A DNA stretch of 64,000 nt from Pseudarthrobacter equi (GCF_900105535.1 NZ_LT629779.1:3410001-3474000), one strand, 5' to 3'. Shown: positions 1 to 14,298, counted from the first letter of the stretch. Notes: generated by a model not told the origin, from the letters alone. A program made the numbers and translations.

Positions 1-912
1 CCGGTCTCCGTGACGCTCAACGGCTACGCCCTGGGCGTCCATGCCCCCGGCCGGGCGCTGATGTTCGATGCGCTCCCCTCCATTCATCACCAGCTCCTGG
101 CCCACGGCCTGGGCACCCAGGCCCTCCGCGCGGCAGGCGTCCGGGGCGGAATCGGCGTCACGAACCTGCACGCCCCCATCCGGCCGGCATCCCGCAAGAT
201 CGGGGACCGGGTGGTGGCGCATCTGTACGACCTGTTGATGAACAGGATCTATGCAGACCCGGTGCTGCTGGGCCGCTATCCCAACCTTCCGGTGTACGCC
301 CGGCCGTGGCTGCGTTCGATCGGGCGCATCTCCGATTCCGACCTGCGGACCATCCACCAGCCACTCGACTTCTACGGACTGAACTACTACTTCCCGGTCA
401 AGGTGGCCTTGGGGCGGGGCGTCACCGCCATTCCCGCTGACATGCACAAGGCCGTGGCACGGCTGCCCTTCCACGAGGTGGGTTACCCGGAGTTCAGCAA
501 CACGGGCTTCGGCTGGCCTGTGGCCCCCGGGCACCTGGGTGTCCTGCTGCAGGAAATGAGGGACCGGTACGGTGCTGCCCTCCCGCCGGTCTACATCACG
601 GAAGGCGGTGCCAGCTTTCCCGAACCGGATACAGTATCCGGAACCCTGCAGGATGGTGAGCGCCTCAGCTACCTGGCCTCGCACCTGGCAGCCGCGCTGG
701 AAGCGACGGCCCCCGGCGGAATCGCCTCGGGAGTGGACCTGCGGGGATACTTCGTCTGGACACTCATGGACAATTTCGAGTGGGCCGCCGGGTACTCACA
801 GCGGTTCGGCCTGGTCCACGTCGACTTCAGCAACCAGGAGCGTACGCCCAAGCAGTCGTTCTACTGGTATCAGGCCCTCTCCCGGGCCCGCAGGGTCCAG
901 TCCGCAGGGTAG
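1..912 (+). CDS. GH1 family beta-glucosidase, 3' part (5' end outside window)
   Basis: C-terminal about 300 residues of a glycoside hydrolase family 1 beta-glucosidase, which hydrolyses beta-linked glucosides in the cytoplasm with retention of configuration. The frame is open from base 1, so the start and the NEP acid/base motif lie upstream of the window. The catalytic nucleophile is the Glu of YITEGG (codon at 601-603); the family more often has ITENG. The C-terminal D-N-F-E-W motif, which shapes the sugar-binding subsite, is present. Downstream genes are on the other strand, so this is the last gene of its transcript. Family assignment is firm; the exact substrate cannot be read from the sequence. 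Confidence 0.9.
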   Translation, partial: PVSVTLNGYALGVHAPGRALMFDALPSIHHQLLAHGLGTQALRAAGVRGGIGVTNLHAPIRPASRKIGDRVVAHLYDLLMNRIYADPVLLGRYPNLPVYARPWLRSIGRISDSDLRTIHQPLDFYGLNYYFPVKVALGRGVTAIPADMHKAVARLPFHEVGYPEFSNTGFGWPVAPGHLGVLLQEMRDRYGAALPPVYITEGGASFPEPDTVSGTLQDGERLSYLASHLAAALEATAPGGIASGVDLRGYFVWTLMDNFEWAAGYSQRFGLVHVDFSNQERTPKQSFYWYQALSRARRVQSAG

Positions 913-967
913 GCAGCCGCGGCGTTGGCAGAGTCACGCCGCGGTGCGGGGCACCTGCAATGGCCGG

Positions 968-1093
968 TTACTGGTTCTTGTTGGCCCTGTTGATCCGCTT
1001 TGCCCGGTCGATCTCGTGGCGGAAGTGTTTCTTCGCCCAGAAGACTCCGGCCACCACGGCAGCCGCGACGATCAGGAAAATAAGCCATCCCAT
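968..1093 (-). CDS. Small single-pass membrane protein, 41 aa
   Basis: A 41-residue reading frame with a good ribosome binding site (GAGAGGAGCT) 4-5 nt before its ATG. The N-terminal half (GWLIFLIVAAAVVAGVFW) is one predicted membrane segment and the remainder is strongly basic, so the C terminus should stay in the cytoplasm. It lies downstream of and on the same strand as the 1403-residue membrane protein, about 29 bases after that gene's stop, and could be co-transcribed. No family is recognised. The call rests on start signal, composition and fit between neighbours. Confidence 0.55.
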   Translation of the reverse strand: MGWLIFLIVAAAVVAGVFWAKKHFRHEIDRAKRINRANKNQ

Positions 1094-1122
1094 GATGAGC
1101 TCCTCTCAATGCTGCAACAGTA

Positions 1123-4100
1123 TCAGGGCACTTTCCTGGCCGGAGCGTCGCTGCCGGCGTCCCTCCCCGCATCTGAAGGTGCTGGAGGCGCTGGCGGCGC
1201 TGGCCGAGCAGCCTTCGCGGCCTCTGGCCCGGCACTCCGGTTCAGCCGCCAGACGGCAAAAGCAATCAGACCGACGGCGATAAGCGCCAGGAGTACGAAC
1301 GTGTACCCGCGCATCGCCCAAAGAATGCAGGCGGCAACACCGGCGGCGCCCCACCTGACGAAGATCTTCTCGCCGGCCAGGAGCCCGCCGACGAGCAGCA
1401 CAGCGAGCAGCACCAAAAGCCACAGCTGCTGCCCTGCAGTGCCGCCAAACACGGTTCCTGCCCCGGTCAGCGTAAGCAGGACGGCCGCCGCCACAGCGAT
1501 ACCGCGCCCCGCCTTGGGCTGTCCGGAGCGGTAGCGAAGGAACGCCAGGGCGGCCCCAAGCACCACGTACCACTGCGCCGCCCAGAAGGGATCCGGCAAG
1601 CCGGCCCCGAAACTCCGGCGGCCGTCCAGTTCGAAGATCGCCGCGCGTTGAACTCCGGCTATCACCACCACAGCACCCGCCTCGGAGACCACCCGGCGAA
1701 GTTCTGCCGGGGCTTCCGCGATGCAGATGCCCGCCGCGCCCGCCAGCGCTGAGGCGGCAACCCAGGCCGTGGTGTCTGCCGCGATTCCAGCAAATGTGGC
1801 CAGGGCGAACCCGGCCAAGGCGGCGCCGGCCAGGGACCAGCGGCGCAAGGGGTCAGCCGCTAGCCCGGCGGACCTTGCCACCCGCACACCGTAGAGGGCG
1901 GCTCCCGCTGCGCCGGCACCGAGCCACGGCGCATAGGCCGCCCAGGCGTCCGGGTTTCCCCCTGCCACCTCCCGGACCACCATGAAGGTACCGGCCAGGA
2001 TAGCCGCCGACGCCGGCGCGTACAGCACCCCGGCCCGCTCAACGTGGGAGGCGCAGAAGAGGACAGCGGCGAGCACCAGGACCGCAAACCCGGCGATCCA
2101 CTCATCGGCCTGCGGAGCGAGGACCAACGCACTGAGGCTGTATCCCAGTGCGGCTGCCAGCCACAGCCAATGCTCAGTTCCGGAGGGGATCGGCATCCGC
2201 CGGGACCACAACACTCCGGCCACGGCCGCCGCAAGCGCCAGCGCCAGCAGAAGAAGCGCCACCCCGGTGTAGCCCAGCACCGGGGACACTGCAGGCGTCA
2301 CCAGCGGGCTCAGCGCCAGCACCCCGCCCAGCACGGCAAAGGCTGCGAAGTAGAGTGCACCGCGCGCCGCGAACAGGGTCCTGGCAACGACGGCCGAAAC
2401 AAGAACCAGCCCGAACTCCACCAGGATGATCCAGCGTTCGCCACCGCTGCCGGCTGCTCCGTAACGGCTGAAGTAGGCCAGTGGAAGGATGGCTTGGCCC
2501 GCGAGGGTGATCCACACCGCCGCCTGCTGGAAGGGAACCTCTTGAAGGCGGAAGCGCATCACCCACCGTACGGCGTGCTGCGCGGCAAGAACGCCGGCAA
2601 AGGTCAGCGACACAACGTCCGGGGAGGCGGAGACGTCGTAACTGAGGATCACGGCCAGGGCCGCCGTCAGTACCCTCGCGGCAACAAAGTACCCGCCCTT
2701 CTCCACAGCCCGGCCAGCTGCTGCCACCATCACCGCGGCGAAGGCAGCAAAGATGCCCAGCAGCACCTCGACCAGGGTGAGGTTGCCGGTGGACAGTCCC
2801 ACCAGGACGAGGAAGGATGCCGGCGCGAACCACCCGGAGCCCCGTTGGCCGCGCAGCAACAGCCCGGCAGCAGCCGAGGACAGCGCAGTGACCCCCGGGA
2901 GGACCAGATGCTGCCAGCTTCCCGCCGACAGCGGCCACAGCATGGCGCACCCGATGAGCTGCACCGCCAGAACCACACCCGCATCCACGGCCGCGCCACG
3001 CGGAGAACGCCCAAGCCGGAAAGACACCAGCACCACGGCCATCTGGACGGCCAACACGGCAACCAGCACCGTGGCGGGGTCAACAGCTTCCCCGCCTACT
3101 AATGGCGCGCCCGCGGAGACCACCAGCCTGTCGAACAGCGTCAGCGCCAACAATGTGGCGGCGATGCGGCTAAGCCACCAATATCCCCAACGGTGCAGCC
3201 GGGACCGCAGCCGAACCCCTGTGACGGCGAGGTAGGCCACCACTACAGCCAGCGCGATGTTCCCTGCATCCGGTGTAATCCACCTGAAAGCGAACTCCAG
3301 CATCACGCTTGCCAGCACCAGCGGCACCACTTCGCCTGCTCGTGGACTCCAGGCGCGCTCCCCGCCCGGCTGCGGTACCAGGAGCAGACCCATGACAACC
3401 GCTGCAGCGAGCTGCAGCAGAATCCCGACCCACGTCAGCGACTGTCCAGGCGAAGAGTCCACGGCGGCGAGAACAGCGACTCCCACCGTCCCAAGAACAG
3501 AGAAGCCAACCAGGGTCGCTTGTGGCGCAAATTCGCTACGACTCCCCCGCTGCAGCCAGGCAGACAGCAACTGCTGTGCCACGGCCGCTGCCACAACACT
3601 GAACCACACTGCCTGCCCCTGCGTGCGGCCCTCCGTCAAGGCGGCCGTCACGGCGGGAACGGCAACCGTGCCTGCGATCCTGGTGTTGAAGAGGAGGATC
3701 TGCCGTTGCGTGCCGCTTTCACGGAACCCACGGACCAGCCAGAAGAATCCGGTGAGGAGCACCATGAGGGCGAACTCCCACTCCCCCATCACCCTGCTGA
3801 CGACTCCGGCCAGGGCAATGCCCGCAAACGGAAGGAACTCCGCCGCCCGGCGCAGCCTGACAGCCAGGGCAAAGCTCGTCAGGAGCAGCAGCAATACCGG
3901 CACCCACAGTGGAATTGCTCCTGCATCAGGCACCCACGCGCCGGCAATGCTGCGCAGCACAGTGCTGCCCGCAAACGCTGCCGTCAACGCCCAGTGCACC
4001 ACGTGGGTCACCATGACGTCGGCACGCCAACGTGGCGCCAATGCTTCGCTCAGGGAAGGAGTGGGCACGGTGGCAGCCAACGGTTCCTTTTCCCCGTCAG

Positions 4101-5334
4101 GCCGGCGGGGAGGGAACCAGGCCGCCAGACGGCCGCCACCCACGGCAACGCCGATGGCCTGCACCGCAAGCAGTGCGCAGGCGGCCAGCAGTGCGCCTCT
4201 CACGGTATCGGTGAGCTCCAGGACAGCCACCGCCCCCGCAACCGTCAGTGCGGCGCGGGATGCATAGAAATTGCCGAGCCTGAAGCTTGCTCCCGGTACT
4301 GCGGCCATGGTGGCGAAGTATGCACCGCTGAGCCCGAGGATCAGTGCGTACTCGGCCAGGCTGGTGCGCAGGAGGAAAGTTGCAGCCAGGGCAACAGCAG
4401 GTACGACGACGGGGTGGACAGTTATCAGGGGCCGCAGGAAAAGCGGGGGAAGCCAGCCCGGCCTGACCAGGCTCAGCAGGGTGAACAGGACTGCCACGGC
4501 GATGAGCATCACGAAGTACCAAACAAGGGCGGCACCGAGGACTGCCATACCCGACCACGCGGTGGAGACAAGGAAAGTCAGCGACAGATACGCCAGCACG
4601 CGGCTTTCGAGCCGGAGGGCGGCCGCAATGTAGGCAAGGGTTCCAACGAGCGAGGTGGCGAGCCACGCCGCGGGCCCGTTTTGCCAGACAAAACTGTAAA
4701 GGGCCAAGCCGATGACAGGGACGAGCGCCAGCCCGGTGCCAGTAAAGGCCACCGCGGCAGGCTTCAGGCGCGGGACGCGGTGGTGCAGGATGAATCCGGA
4801 GCCGTAGAACAGGGCAGCCACGGAGCAGACACCTGCGAACCTCATCATGGGCGGCAGCGCCGTTCCCACAAACAGGGCCGCTGCGGCAACGAGAAGGAGG
4901 CTCGCCACATACAGCGTGACGTTGATGTTCTGGCGGTCACGCCGTTCCCGGCGCGCTGCCGCCTCTTCGGCTGATTCTGCCGGCCGCGACGGGCCATCGG
5001 CGTATCCGCGGTATGGGACAGGCTGGGTGGTGGGCTTTGGCCGTGGTGTCATAGCGGCCCCCACGGGCACTGGCTGCGGAGGTGCTGCAGGACGGCTTGG
5101 CATCACGGAAGCCGGCTGAGGTGCAGGAGCCGATTGGGGTGCAGGAGCCGTGACCGTCGGCGGGGCGAACACAGGCCGCGCCGCCGGAGCCTGGGCCGGG
5201 GCGGGGGCCTGCACCCGATCGGGCGGCGCGGTTGTGGAATCTGTCGCCTGGCGCTCAGCCACTTTGGCCATGGCATCCAGCCAACCCTGCAAGTGACCGG
5301 CCCGGTAGCCTGCCTCGTACGAATCGTCCGGCAT
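1123..5334 (-). CDS. Very large polytopic membrane protein of unknown function, 1403 aa
   Basis: Residues 1-130 are soluble: a short charged start (DSYEAGYRAGHLQGWLDAMA), a Pro/Ala-rich stretch (about 35-115) and a basic EERRDRQ segment. From about residue 137 the protein is almost continuous hydrophobic helices separated by short loops, with more than thirty likely membrane segments. The first helices (NVTLYVASLLLVAAAALFVG) resemble the start of DUF2157/DUF2339-type membrane proteins; this is a resemblance, not a firm assignment. The last 35 residues are an Ala/Pro-rich soluble tail. The start is the ATG preceded by AAAGG. It is convergent with the GH1 gene, and an efficient terminator separates it from tuf. 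No catalytic motif is visible. Confidence 0.8.
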   Translation of the reverse strand: MPDDSYEAGYRAGHLQGWLDAMAKVAERQATDSTTAPPDRVQAPAPAQAPAARPVFAPPTVTAPAPQSAPAPQPASVMPSRPAAPPQPVPVGAAMTPRPKPTTQPVPYRGYADGPSRPAESAEEAAARRERRDRQNINVTLYVASLLLVAAAALFVGTALPPMMRFAGVCSVAALFYGSGFILHHRVPRLKPAAVAFTGTGLALVPVIGLALYSFVWQNGPAAWLATSLVGTLAYIAAALRLESRVLAYLSLTFLVSTAWSGMAVLGAALVWYFVMLIAVAVLFTLLSLVRPGWLPPLFLRPLITVHPVVVPAVALAATFLLRTSLAEYALILGLSGAYFATMAAVPGASFRLGNFYASRAALTVAGAVAVLELTDTVRGALLAACALLAVQAIGVAVGGGRLAAWFPPRRPDGEKEPLAATVPTPSLSEALAPRWRADVMVTHVVHWALTAAFAGSTVLRSIAGAWVPDAGAIPLWVPVLLLLLTSFALAVRLRRAAEFLPFAGIALAGVVSRVMGEWEFALMVLLTGFFWLVRGFRESGTQRQILLFNTRIAGTVAVPAVTAALTEGRTQGQAVWFSVVAAAVAQQLLSAWLQRGSRSEFAPQATLVGFSVLGTVGVAVLAAVDSSPGQSLTWVGILLQLAAAVVMGLLLVPQPGGERAWSPRAGEVVPLVLASVMLEFAFRWITPDAGNIALAVVVAYLAVTGVRLRSRLHRWGYWWLSRIAATLLALTLFDRLVVSAGAPLVGGEAVDPATVLVAVLAVQMAVVLVSFRLGRSPRGAAVDAGVVLAVQLIGCAMLWPLSAGSWQHLVLPGVTALSSAAAGLLLRGQRGSGWFAPASFLVLVGLSTGNLTLVEVLLGIFAAFAAVMVAAAGRAVEKGGYFVAARVLTAALAVILSYDVSASPDVVSLTFAGVLAAQHAVRWVMRFRLQEVPFQQAAVWITLAGQAILPLAYFSRYGAAGSGGERWIILVEFGLVLVSAVVARTLFAARGALYFAAFAVLGGVLALSPLVTPAVSPVLGYTGVALLLLALALAAAVAGVLWSRRMPIPSGTEHWLWLAAALGYSLSALVLAPQADEWIAGFAVLVLAAVLFCASHVERAGVLYAPASAAILAGTFMVVREVAGGNPDAWAAYAPWLGAGAAGAALYGVRVARSAGLAADPLRRWSLAGAALAGFALATFAGIAADTTAWVAASALAGAAGICIAEAPAELRRVVSEAGAVVVIAGVQRAAIFELDGRRSFGAGLPDPFWAAQWYVVLGAALAFLRYRSGQPKAGRGIAVAAAVLLTLTGAGTVFGGTAGQQLWLLVLLAVLLVGGLLAGEKIFVRWGAAGVAACILWAMRGYTFVLLALIAVGLIAFAVWRLNRSAGPEAAKAARPAPPAPPAPSDAGRDAGSDAPARKVP

Positions 5335-5407
5335 GAGATGGCCTTTCAGGGAGAGTGTGGCAGAAGTCCCGCGGTTTATCCATTGACTGGATTAACGGTA
5401 GCAAAAG

Positions 5408-5438
5408 AAGGCCCCGCTGCACACTGCAGCGGGGCCTT
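5408..5438 (-). terminator. Intrinsic terminator of tuf
   Basis: Perfect 13-bp GC-rich stem (5408-5420 with 5426-5438) and a 5-nt loop. Read on the minus strand it is followed by a T-rich run (CTTCTTTTG). It lies 49 bases past the tuf stop and ends the rpsL-rpsG-fusA-tuf series. Confidence 0.85.
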
Positions 5439-5486
5439 CTGTGGATTACCGGGACATAATCCCGGCTATCCGATGATCAGCAAGAG

Positions 5487-6677
5487 TTACTTGATGATCT
5501 TGGTGACGCGTCCCGAACCAACGGTGCGGCCGCCTTCGCGGATAGCGAAGCCGAGGCCGTCTTCCATAGCGATCGGCTGGATGAGCGCAACGGTCATCTC
5601 AGTGTTGTCGCCGGGCATAACCATTTCCGTGCCCTCAGGCAGGGTGATAACGCCGGTAACGTCCGTCGTACGGAAGTAGAACTGCGGGCGGTAGTTCGAG
5701 TAGAACGGGTTGTGGCGTCCGCCTTCGTCCTTGGACAGGATGTAGACGTTGGCCTCGAAGTCGGTGTGCGGGGTGATGGAACCCGGCTTGACGACAACCT
5801 GGCCACGCTCGACATCGTCGCGCTTCAGGCCACGGAGCAGCAGGCCACAGTTCTCGCCGGCCCATGCTTCGTCGAGCTGCTTGTGGAACATCTCGATACC
5901 GGTAACCGTGGTCTTCTGGACCGGGCGGATGCCAACGATCTCGACCTCGGAGTTGATGGCGAGGGTGCCACGCTCGGCGCGGCCCGTAACAACGGTGCCA
6001 CGGCCGGTGATGGTGAAGACGTCTTCAATCGGCATCAGGAACGGCTTGTCGCGGTCACGTACGGGGTCCGGAACGGACTCGTCGACAGCTGCCATCAGGT
6101 CCTCAACGGACTTGACCCAAACCGGGTCGCCTTCCAGAGCCTTCAGGCCGGAAACGCGAACAACCGGAGCCTCATCGCCATCGAAGCCCTGCGAGCTGAG
6201 CAGCTCACGAACTTCCATTTCGACGAGGTCGAGGAGCTCTTCGTCATCAACCATGTCGGACTTGTTCAGCGCGACCAGCAGGTAGGGAACACCAACCTGG
6301 CGGGCGAGCAGAACGTGCTCGCGGGTCTGAGCCATGGGGCCATCGGTAGCAGCAACCACGAGGATTGCGCCGTCCATCTGGGCAGCACCGGTGATCATGT
6401 TCTTGATGTAGTCAGCGTGACCGGGGGCGTCTACGTGTGCGTAGTGGCGCTTCTCGGTCTGGTACTCCACGTGGGAGATGTTGATGGTAATACCGCGCTG
6501 ACGCTCTTCGGGAGCAGAGTCGATAGACGCGAAGTCGCGCTTCTCGTTGAGATCCGGGTACTTGTCGTACAGCACCTTGGAAATGGCGGCCGTCAGCGTC
6601 GTCTTACCGTGGTCAACGTGACCGATGGTGCCGATGTTGACGTGCGGCTTAGTCCGCTCGAACTTTGCCTTTGCCAC
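5487..6677 (-). CDS. tuf: Translation elongation factor Tu
   Basis: EF-Tu (396 aa) carries aminoacyl-tRNA to the ribosomal A site and hydrolyses GTP. The GTPase signatures are all present: GHVDHGKT at 19-26 (P loop), DAPGHADY near 82 (switch II, with the catalytic His) and NKSD near 138, followed by the two beta-barrel domains and the GSGRVTKI terminus. The length is normal. The ATG is preceded by CTAGGAGGAACC, a strong ribosome binding site. It follows fusA after 263 bases that contain a plausible promoter of its own, so it can be expressed both from the str operon and separately. Confidence 0.98.
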   Translation of the reverse strand: MAKAKFERTKPHVNIGTIGHVDHGKTTLTAAISKVLYDKYPDLNEKRDFASIDSAPEERQRGITINISHVEYQTEKRHYAHVDAPGHADYIKNMITGAAQMDGAILVVAATDGPMAQTREHVLLARQVGVPYLLVALNKSDMVDDEELLDLVEMEVRELLSSQGFDGDEAPVVRVSGLKALEGDPVWVKSVEDLMAAVDESVPDPVRDRDKPFLMPIEDVFTITGRGTVVTGRAERGTLAINSEVEIVGIRPVQKTTVTGIEMFHKQLDEAWAGENCGLLLRGLKRDDVERGQVVVKPGSITPHTDFEANVYILSKDEGGRHNPFYSNYRPQFYFRTTDVTGVITLPEGTEMVMPGDNTEMTVALIQPIAMEDGLGFAIREGGRTVGSGRVTKIIK

Positions 6678-6746
6678 AGGTTCCTCCTAGAACGATTTCA
6701 AATGACTTGCCCTTCAACCGCGCTTTTCGCGGCAGAAACTCAGGCA

Positions 6747-6775
6747 AGTCTACTTGGGGGCTTTGGATTGGTGAA
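6747..6775 (-). promoter_or_regulatory. Candidate tuf promoter
   Basis: In the 263-base fusA-tuf gap, minus-strand TTCACC (6770-6775) and TAGACT (6747-6752) are 17 bases apart, which would place the transcript start about 60 nt before tuf. TAGACT recurs as a likely -10 box elsewhere in this window. Sequence evidence only. Confidence 0.45.
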
Positions 6776-6940
6776 ATTGCAGATTCAGGAACTAATACTA
6801 ATCCCCTGAGCCTGTTCGTGCAGATGGCCTGGAGCCGGCTTGACCGGGATGGGTCCCGCCGGCCCCGGCCACCTGCACCGGCTGCGCTGTCCGTTTCCGG
6901 CTGCGCACCCGAGGTATTCGCTTTAAGTGCCCTGTACGGA

Positions 6941-9055
6941 CTACTCGCCGCGGCTCTTCTGGATGATCTCGTCGGCGACAGCCTTCGGGACCTCCGCGTA
7001 GCTGTTGAACGTCATGGAGTACACAGCGCGGCCCTGGGTCTTCGAACGCAGGTCACCGATGTAGCCGAACATGCCGGACAGCGGAACGTGCGCGCGGATA
7101 ACCTTGACGCCCTGTGCATCTTCCATGGACTGCATCTGGCCACGGCGGGAGTTGATGTCACCGATAACTTCACCCATGTATTCCTCAGGGGTGCGGACTT
7201 CGACATCCATCAGCGGTTCGAGCAGGACAGGGTTCGCCTTGCGTGCGGCTTCCTTGAAAGCCATACGGCCGGCGATCTTGAACGCCATTTCCGAGGAGTC
7301 AACATCGTGGTACGCGCCGTCAATCAGCGTGGCCTTGATGCCCACAACCGGGTAACCGGCCAGGACGCCGTCGTTCAGTGCATCCTGGATACCAGCGTCG
7401 ACAGACGGGATGTATTCGCGCGGAACGCGGCCACCGGTGACCTTGTTCTCGAACTCGTACAGCTCGCCCTCGGCAGTGTCCAGCGGTTCGATCGCAATCT
7501 GGATCTTTGCGAACTGGCCCGAACCACCGGTCTGCTTCTTGTGCGTGTAGTCGTGGCGTTCGACGGCGCGCTTGATGGTTTCGCGGTAGGCAACCTGGGG
7601 CTTGCCCACGTTTGCCTCGACCTTGAACTCGCGGCGCATACGGTCCACCAGGATGTCCAGGTGGAGCTCGCCCATGCCGGCGATGATGGTCTGGCCGGTG
7701 TCTTCGTTGAGGGACACCTGGAAGGTGGGGTCCTCAGCGGAGAGCTTCTGGATGGCCGTGGAGAGCTTCTCCTGGTCACCCTTGGTGTTCGGCTCGATGG
7801 CAACCGAGATCACGGGCTCCGGGAAGCTCATGGACTCAAGCACGATCTGGTTTGCAGAGTCGCACAGGGTGTCGCCCGTGGTGGTGTCCTTGAGACCGAT
7901 GGCAGCGTAGATGTGGCCGGCGGTGGCGCCCTCAACGGGCATCTCCTTGTTGGCGTGCATCTGGAACAGCTTGCCGATGCGCTCTTTCTTACCCTTGGTG
8001 GAGTTGACCACCTGGGCGCCTGCTTCCACGTGACCGGAGTACACGCGGATGAAGGTGAGCTGGCCGAAGAACGGGTGCGCTGCAATCTTGAAGGCCAGTG
8101 CGGAGAAAGGCTCGTCAGCGGAAGGTGCGCGGGTCAGTTCCTTCTCTTCGTCGCGGGGGTCGTGACCGACCATCGGCGGGACGTCGAGCGGGTTCGGCAG
8201 GTAGTCGACAACTGCATCGAGCATCGGCTGAACGCCACGGTTCTTGAACGCGGAGCCACAGAAGATCGGGTAGAGCTCGGAGTTGATCGTCATCTTGCGG
8301 ATGCCGGCCTTGAGCTCGTCTACGGTGAGTTCTTCGCCTTCAAGGTACTTCTCCATGAGTTCCTCGGAGGACTCTGCAACGGTCTCAACGAGCGCTGCGC
8401 GGTACTCTTCGGCCTTTTCCTGGAGGTCAGCCGGGATCTCGCGGATCTCGTACTTCGCACCCATGGTGACGTCACCCTTGGCATCGCCGGGCCAGACCAG
8501 GGAGCGCATGTAGAGCAGGTCCACGACGCCGATGAAGTCGTTCTCAGCACCGATGGGCAGCTGCATGACCAGCGGCTTGGCGCCGAGGCGGCTGACGATG
8601 GTGTCTACGGTGAAGTAGAAATCAGCGCCGAGCTTGTCCATCTTGTTGACGAAGCAGATACGCGGGACGTTGTACTTGTCAGCCTGGCGCCACACGGTCT
8701 CGGACTGGGGCTCAACGCCTTCCTTGCCATCGAAGACAGCAACGGCACCGTCGAGGACGCGCAGGGAGCGCTCAACCTCAACAGTGAAGTCCACGTGGCC
8801 GGGAGTGTCGATGATGTTGATCTGGTTGTTTTCCCAGAAGCAGGTCACGGCGGCAGACGTGATGGTGATGCCGCGTTCCTTTTCCTGTTCCATCCAGTCA
8901 GTGGTCGAAGCGCCGTCGTGCGTTTCGCCGATCTTGTGGTTCACACCCGTGTAGAACAGGATGCGCTCGGTGGTGGTGGTCTTGCCGGCATCAATATGGG
9001 CCATGATGCCGATGTTGCGGACCTTACTAAGGTCGGTAAGCACGTCCTGTGCCAC
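6941..9055 (-). CDS. fusA: Translation elongation factor G
   Basis: EF-G (704 aa) is the GTPase that drives ribosomal translocation and, with RRF, ribosome recycling. The P loop AHIDAGKT is at residues 19-26, DTPGHVDF (switch II) near 87-94 and NKMDK near 141, followed by the usual domains II-V. The start is GTG, preceded by AAAAGGAGACCCC. It lies 69 bases after rpsG; that gap contains a perfect hairpin without a T run. Domain order and length match the housekeeping EF-G and not ribosome-protection paralogues. Confidence 0.98.
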   Translation of the reverse strand: MAQDVLTDLSKVRNIGIMAHIDAGKTTTTERILFYTGVNHKIGETHDGASTTDWMEQEKERGITITSAAVTCFWENNQINIIDTPGHVDFTVEVERSLRVLDGAVAVFDGKEGVEPQSETVWRQADKYNVPRICFVNKMDKLGADFYFTVDTIVSRLGAKPLVMQLPIGAENDFIGVVDLLYMRSLVWPGDAKGDVTMGAKYEIREIPADLQEKAEEYRAALVETVAESSEELMEKYLEGEELTVDELKAGIRKMTINSELYPIFCGSAFKNRGVQPMLDAVVDYLPNPLDVPPMVGHDPRDEEKELTRAPSADEPFSALAFKIAAHPFFGQLTFIRVYSGHVEAGAQVVNSTKGKKERIGKLFQMHANKEMPVEGATAGHIYAAIGLKDTTTGDTLCDSANQIVLESMSFPEPVISVAIEPNTKGDQEKLSTAIQKLSAEDPTFQVSLNEDTGQTIIAGMGELHLDILVDRMRREFKVEANVGKPQVAYRETIKRAVERHDYTHKKQTGGSGQFAKIQIAIEPLDTAEGELYEFENKVTGGRVPREYIPSVDAGIQDALNDGVLAGYPVVGIKATLIDGAYHDVDSSEMAFKIAGRMAFKEAARKANPVLLEPLMDVEVRTPEEYMGEVIGDINSRRGQMQSMEDAQGVKVIRAHVPLSGMFGYIGDLRSKTQGRAVYSMTFNSYAEVPKAVADEIIQKSRGE

Positions 9056-9085
9056 GGGGTCTCCTTTTGGGATGGACTACACGTT

Positions 9086-9113
9086 CGCCGCCGGCTCGGT
9101 TGAGCCGGCGGCG
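9086..9113 (-). other. Intergenic hairpin between rpsG and fusA
   Basis: Perfect 12-bp GC-rich stem (9086-9097 with 9102-9113) and a 4-nt loop in the rpsG-fusA gap. No T run follows on the minus strand, so it is not a standard terminator. It may mark mRNA processing or tune fusA expression within the operon. Confidence 0.6.
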
Positions 9114-9124
9114 TCCGGGGAGTA

Positions 9125-9595
9125 TTACCAGCGGTAGTGTGCGAAGGCCTTGTTGGACTCGGCCATCTTGTGGGTGTCTTCGCGACGCTTCACAGCGGCA
9201 CCGAGACCGTTGGACGCATCCAGGATTTCGTTCTGGAGACGCTCGGTCATCGTCTTTTCGCGGCGGGCCTTGGAGTAGCCAACCAGCCACCGCAGGGCAA
9301 GTGCGGTGGAGCGGCCCGGCTTGACCTCAACCGGAACCTGGTAGGTGGCGCCGCCGACGCGGCGTGAGCGGACCTCAAGCGAAGGCTTGACGTTGTCCAT
9401 GGCCTTCTTCAGTGCAGCCACGGGGTCGCCGCCGGACTTGGCGCGTGCGCCTTCGAGGGCACCGTAGACAATGCGCTCTGCCGTGGACTTCTTGCCGTCA
9501 ACGAGCACCTTGTTGATGAGCTGGGTTACCAGCGGGGAGCCGTAAACGGGATCCTGTACGAGCGGCCGCTTGGGGGCCGGACCCTTGCGAGGCAT
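9125..9595 (-). CDS. rpsG: 30S ribosomal protein S7
   Basis: S7 (156 aa) nucleates assembly of the 30S head on 16S rRNA. The sequence begins [12 protein letters not shown] and has the conserved [11 protein letters not shown] loop and a C-terminal helix ending KAFAHYRW. It starts one base after the rpsL stop, so the two are very probably translated from one message. Length and sequence are standard for Actinobacteria. Confidence 0.97.
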   Translation of the reverse strand: MPRKGPAPKRPLVQDPVYGSPLVTQLINKVLVDGKKSTAERIVYGALEGARAKSGGDPVAALKKAMDNVKPSLEVRSRRVGGATYQVPVEVKPGRSTALALRWLVGYSKARREKTMTERLQNEILDASNGLGAAVKRREDTHKMAESNKAFAHYRW

Positions 9596-9596
9596 A

Positions 9597-9971
9597 TTAC
9601 TTCTTCTCCATCTTTGCGCCGTAGCGGCTGCGGGCCTGCTTACGGTTCTTCACACCCTGGGTATCGAGGGCGCCACGGACGATCTTGTAGCGGACACCCG
9701 GAAGGTCCTTCACACGACCACCGCGAACGAGCACAATGGAGTGCTCCTGCAGGTTGTGGCCAACACCGGGGATGTAAGCGGTAACTTCAACGCCACCGTT
9801 GAGGCGCACACGTGCAACCTTACGCAGAGCCGAGTTCGGCTTCTTGGGGGTGGTGGTGTAAACGCGGGTGCAAACACCGCGGCGCATCGGGCTGCCGTTC
9901 AGGGCAGGAGCCTTGGTCTTTTTGACCTTAGGCGTGCGGCCCTTGCGGACCAGCTGGTTAATCGTAGGCAC
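9597..9971 (-). CDS. rpsL: 30S ribosomal protein S12
   Basis: S12 (124 aa) forms part of the decoding centre. I chose the GTG at 9971, giving [15 protein letters not shown], because this is the universal S12 start, gives the usual 124 residues and has GGAG 9 nt upstream. An in-frame upstream start would add 12 unconserved residues. The two lysine-containing loops where streptomycin-resistance changes arise are wild type: [13 protein letters not shown] (K43) and [11 protein letters not shown]. It heads the rpsL-rpsG-fusA(-tuf) operon. Confidence 0.96.
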   Translation of the reverse strand: MPTINQLVRKGRTPKVKKTKAPALNGSPMRRGVCTRVYTTTPKKPNSALRKVARVRLNGGVEVTAYIPGVGHNLQEHSIVLVRGGRVKDLPGVRYKIVRGALDTQGVKNRKQARSRYGAKMEKK

Positions 9972-10215
9972 TCTCGTGTTCTCCGTTGGTTTGATCTCTA
10001 CCGGCACATTCAGGCGTCAGCCGTCTCTGCTCCGGTTTTGGCGTTGTCCCTGCAGGCCTGGTGGCTCAAATCTTGCCTAGGCGTGCAAAATGGTGGCATT
10101 CGTTGCGCACCTTACCCGCAACCCGGAAACAAGCTCACACCCAGCATCATGAGAACAAAACCAAAATGACGCTGCGGCGGCCTTCATCCACTGCCACACA
10201 GAACAATTACAGAAA

Positions 10216-10245
10216 AGTCTAGCACGGCTTGATCCTGAGCCTTAA
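10216..10245 (-). promoter_or_regulatory. Candidate str operon promoter in the 427-base rpoC-rpsL gap
   Basis: The gap 9972-10398 holds no gene. On the minus strand it contains TAGACT (10216-10221) preceded by TGC, an extended -10 box, with TTAAGG (10240-10245) 18 bases upstream. The resulting leader to rpsL would be about 235 nt. The rpoC terminator occupies the far end of the same gap. Confidence 0.4.
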
Positions 10246-10331
10246 TCAGGTGTAAGGCGGACGACGGCGGCAGCCGCCCGCCGCCGTCGTCCTCCAATGC
10301 CCTGGCGACCGGGCGCAAAACCCGGTTAACG

Positions 10332-10367
10332 GGCCAGGCCCCGCACTCGAAAGTGCGGGGCCTGGCC
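10332..10367 (-). terminator. Intrinsic terminator of rpoC
   Basis: Perfect 16-bp stem (10332-10347 with 10352-10367) closed by a CGAA tetraloop, 32 bases after the rpoC stop on the minus strand. The T run comes late (GGGTTTTGC, about 10 bases past the stem), so read-through into rpsL is possible. Confidence 0.75.
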
Positions 10368-10398
10368 TGATTATCCAGCTTGGGACTGACAGCCGTTT

Positions 10399-14298
<3,900 letters not shown>

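Noticed and set aside
9086..9113. Terminator between rpsG and fusA
   Set aside because: No T run on either strand and the two genes belong to one operon.
9597..10007. 136-residue form of S12
   Set aside because: The first 12 residues are unconserved; the GTG at 9971 has a ribosome binding site and gives the normal 124-residue protein.
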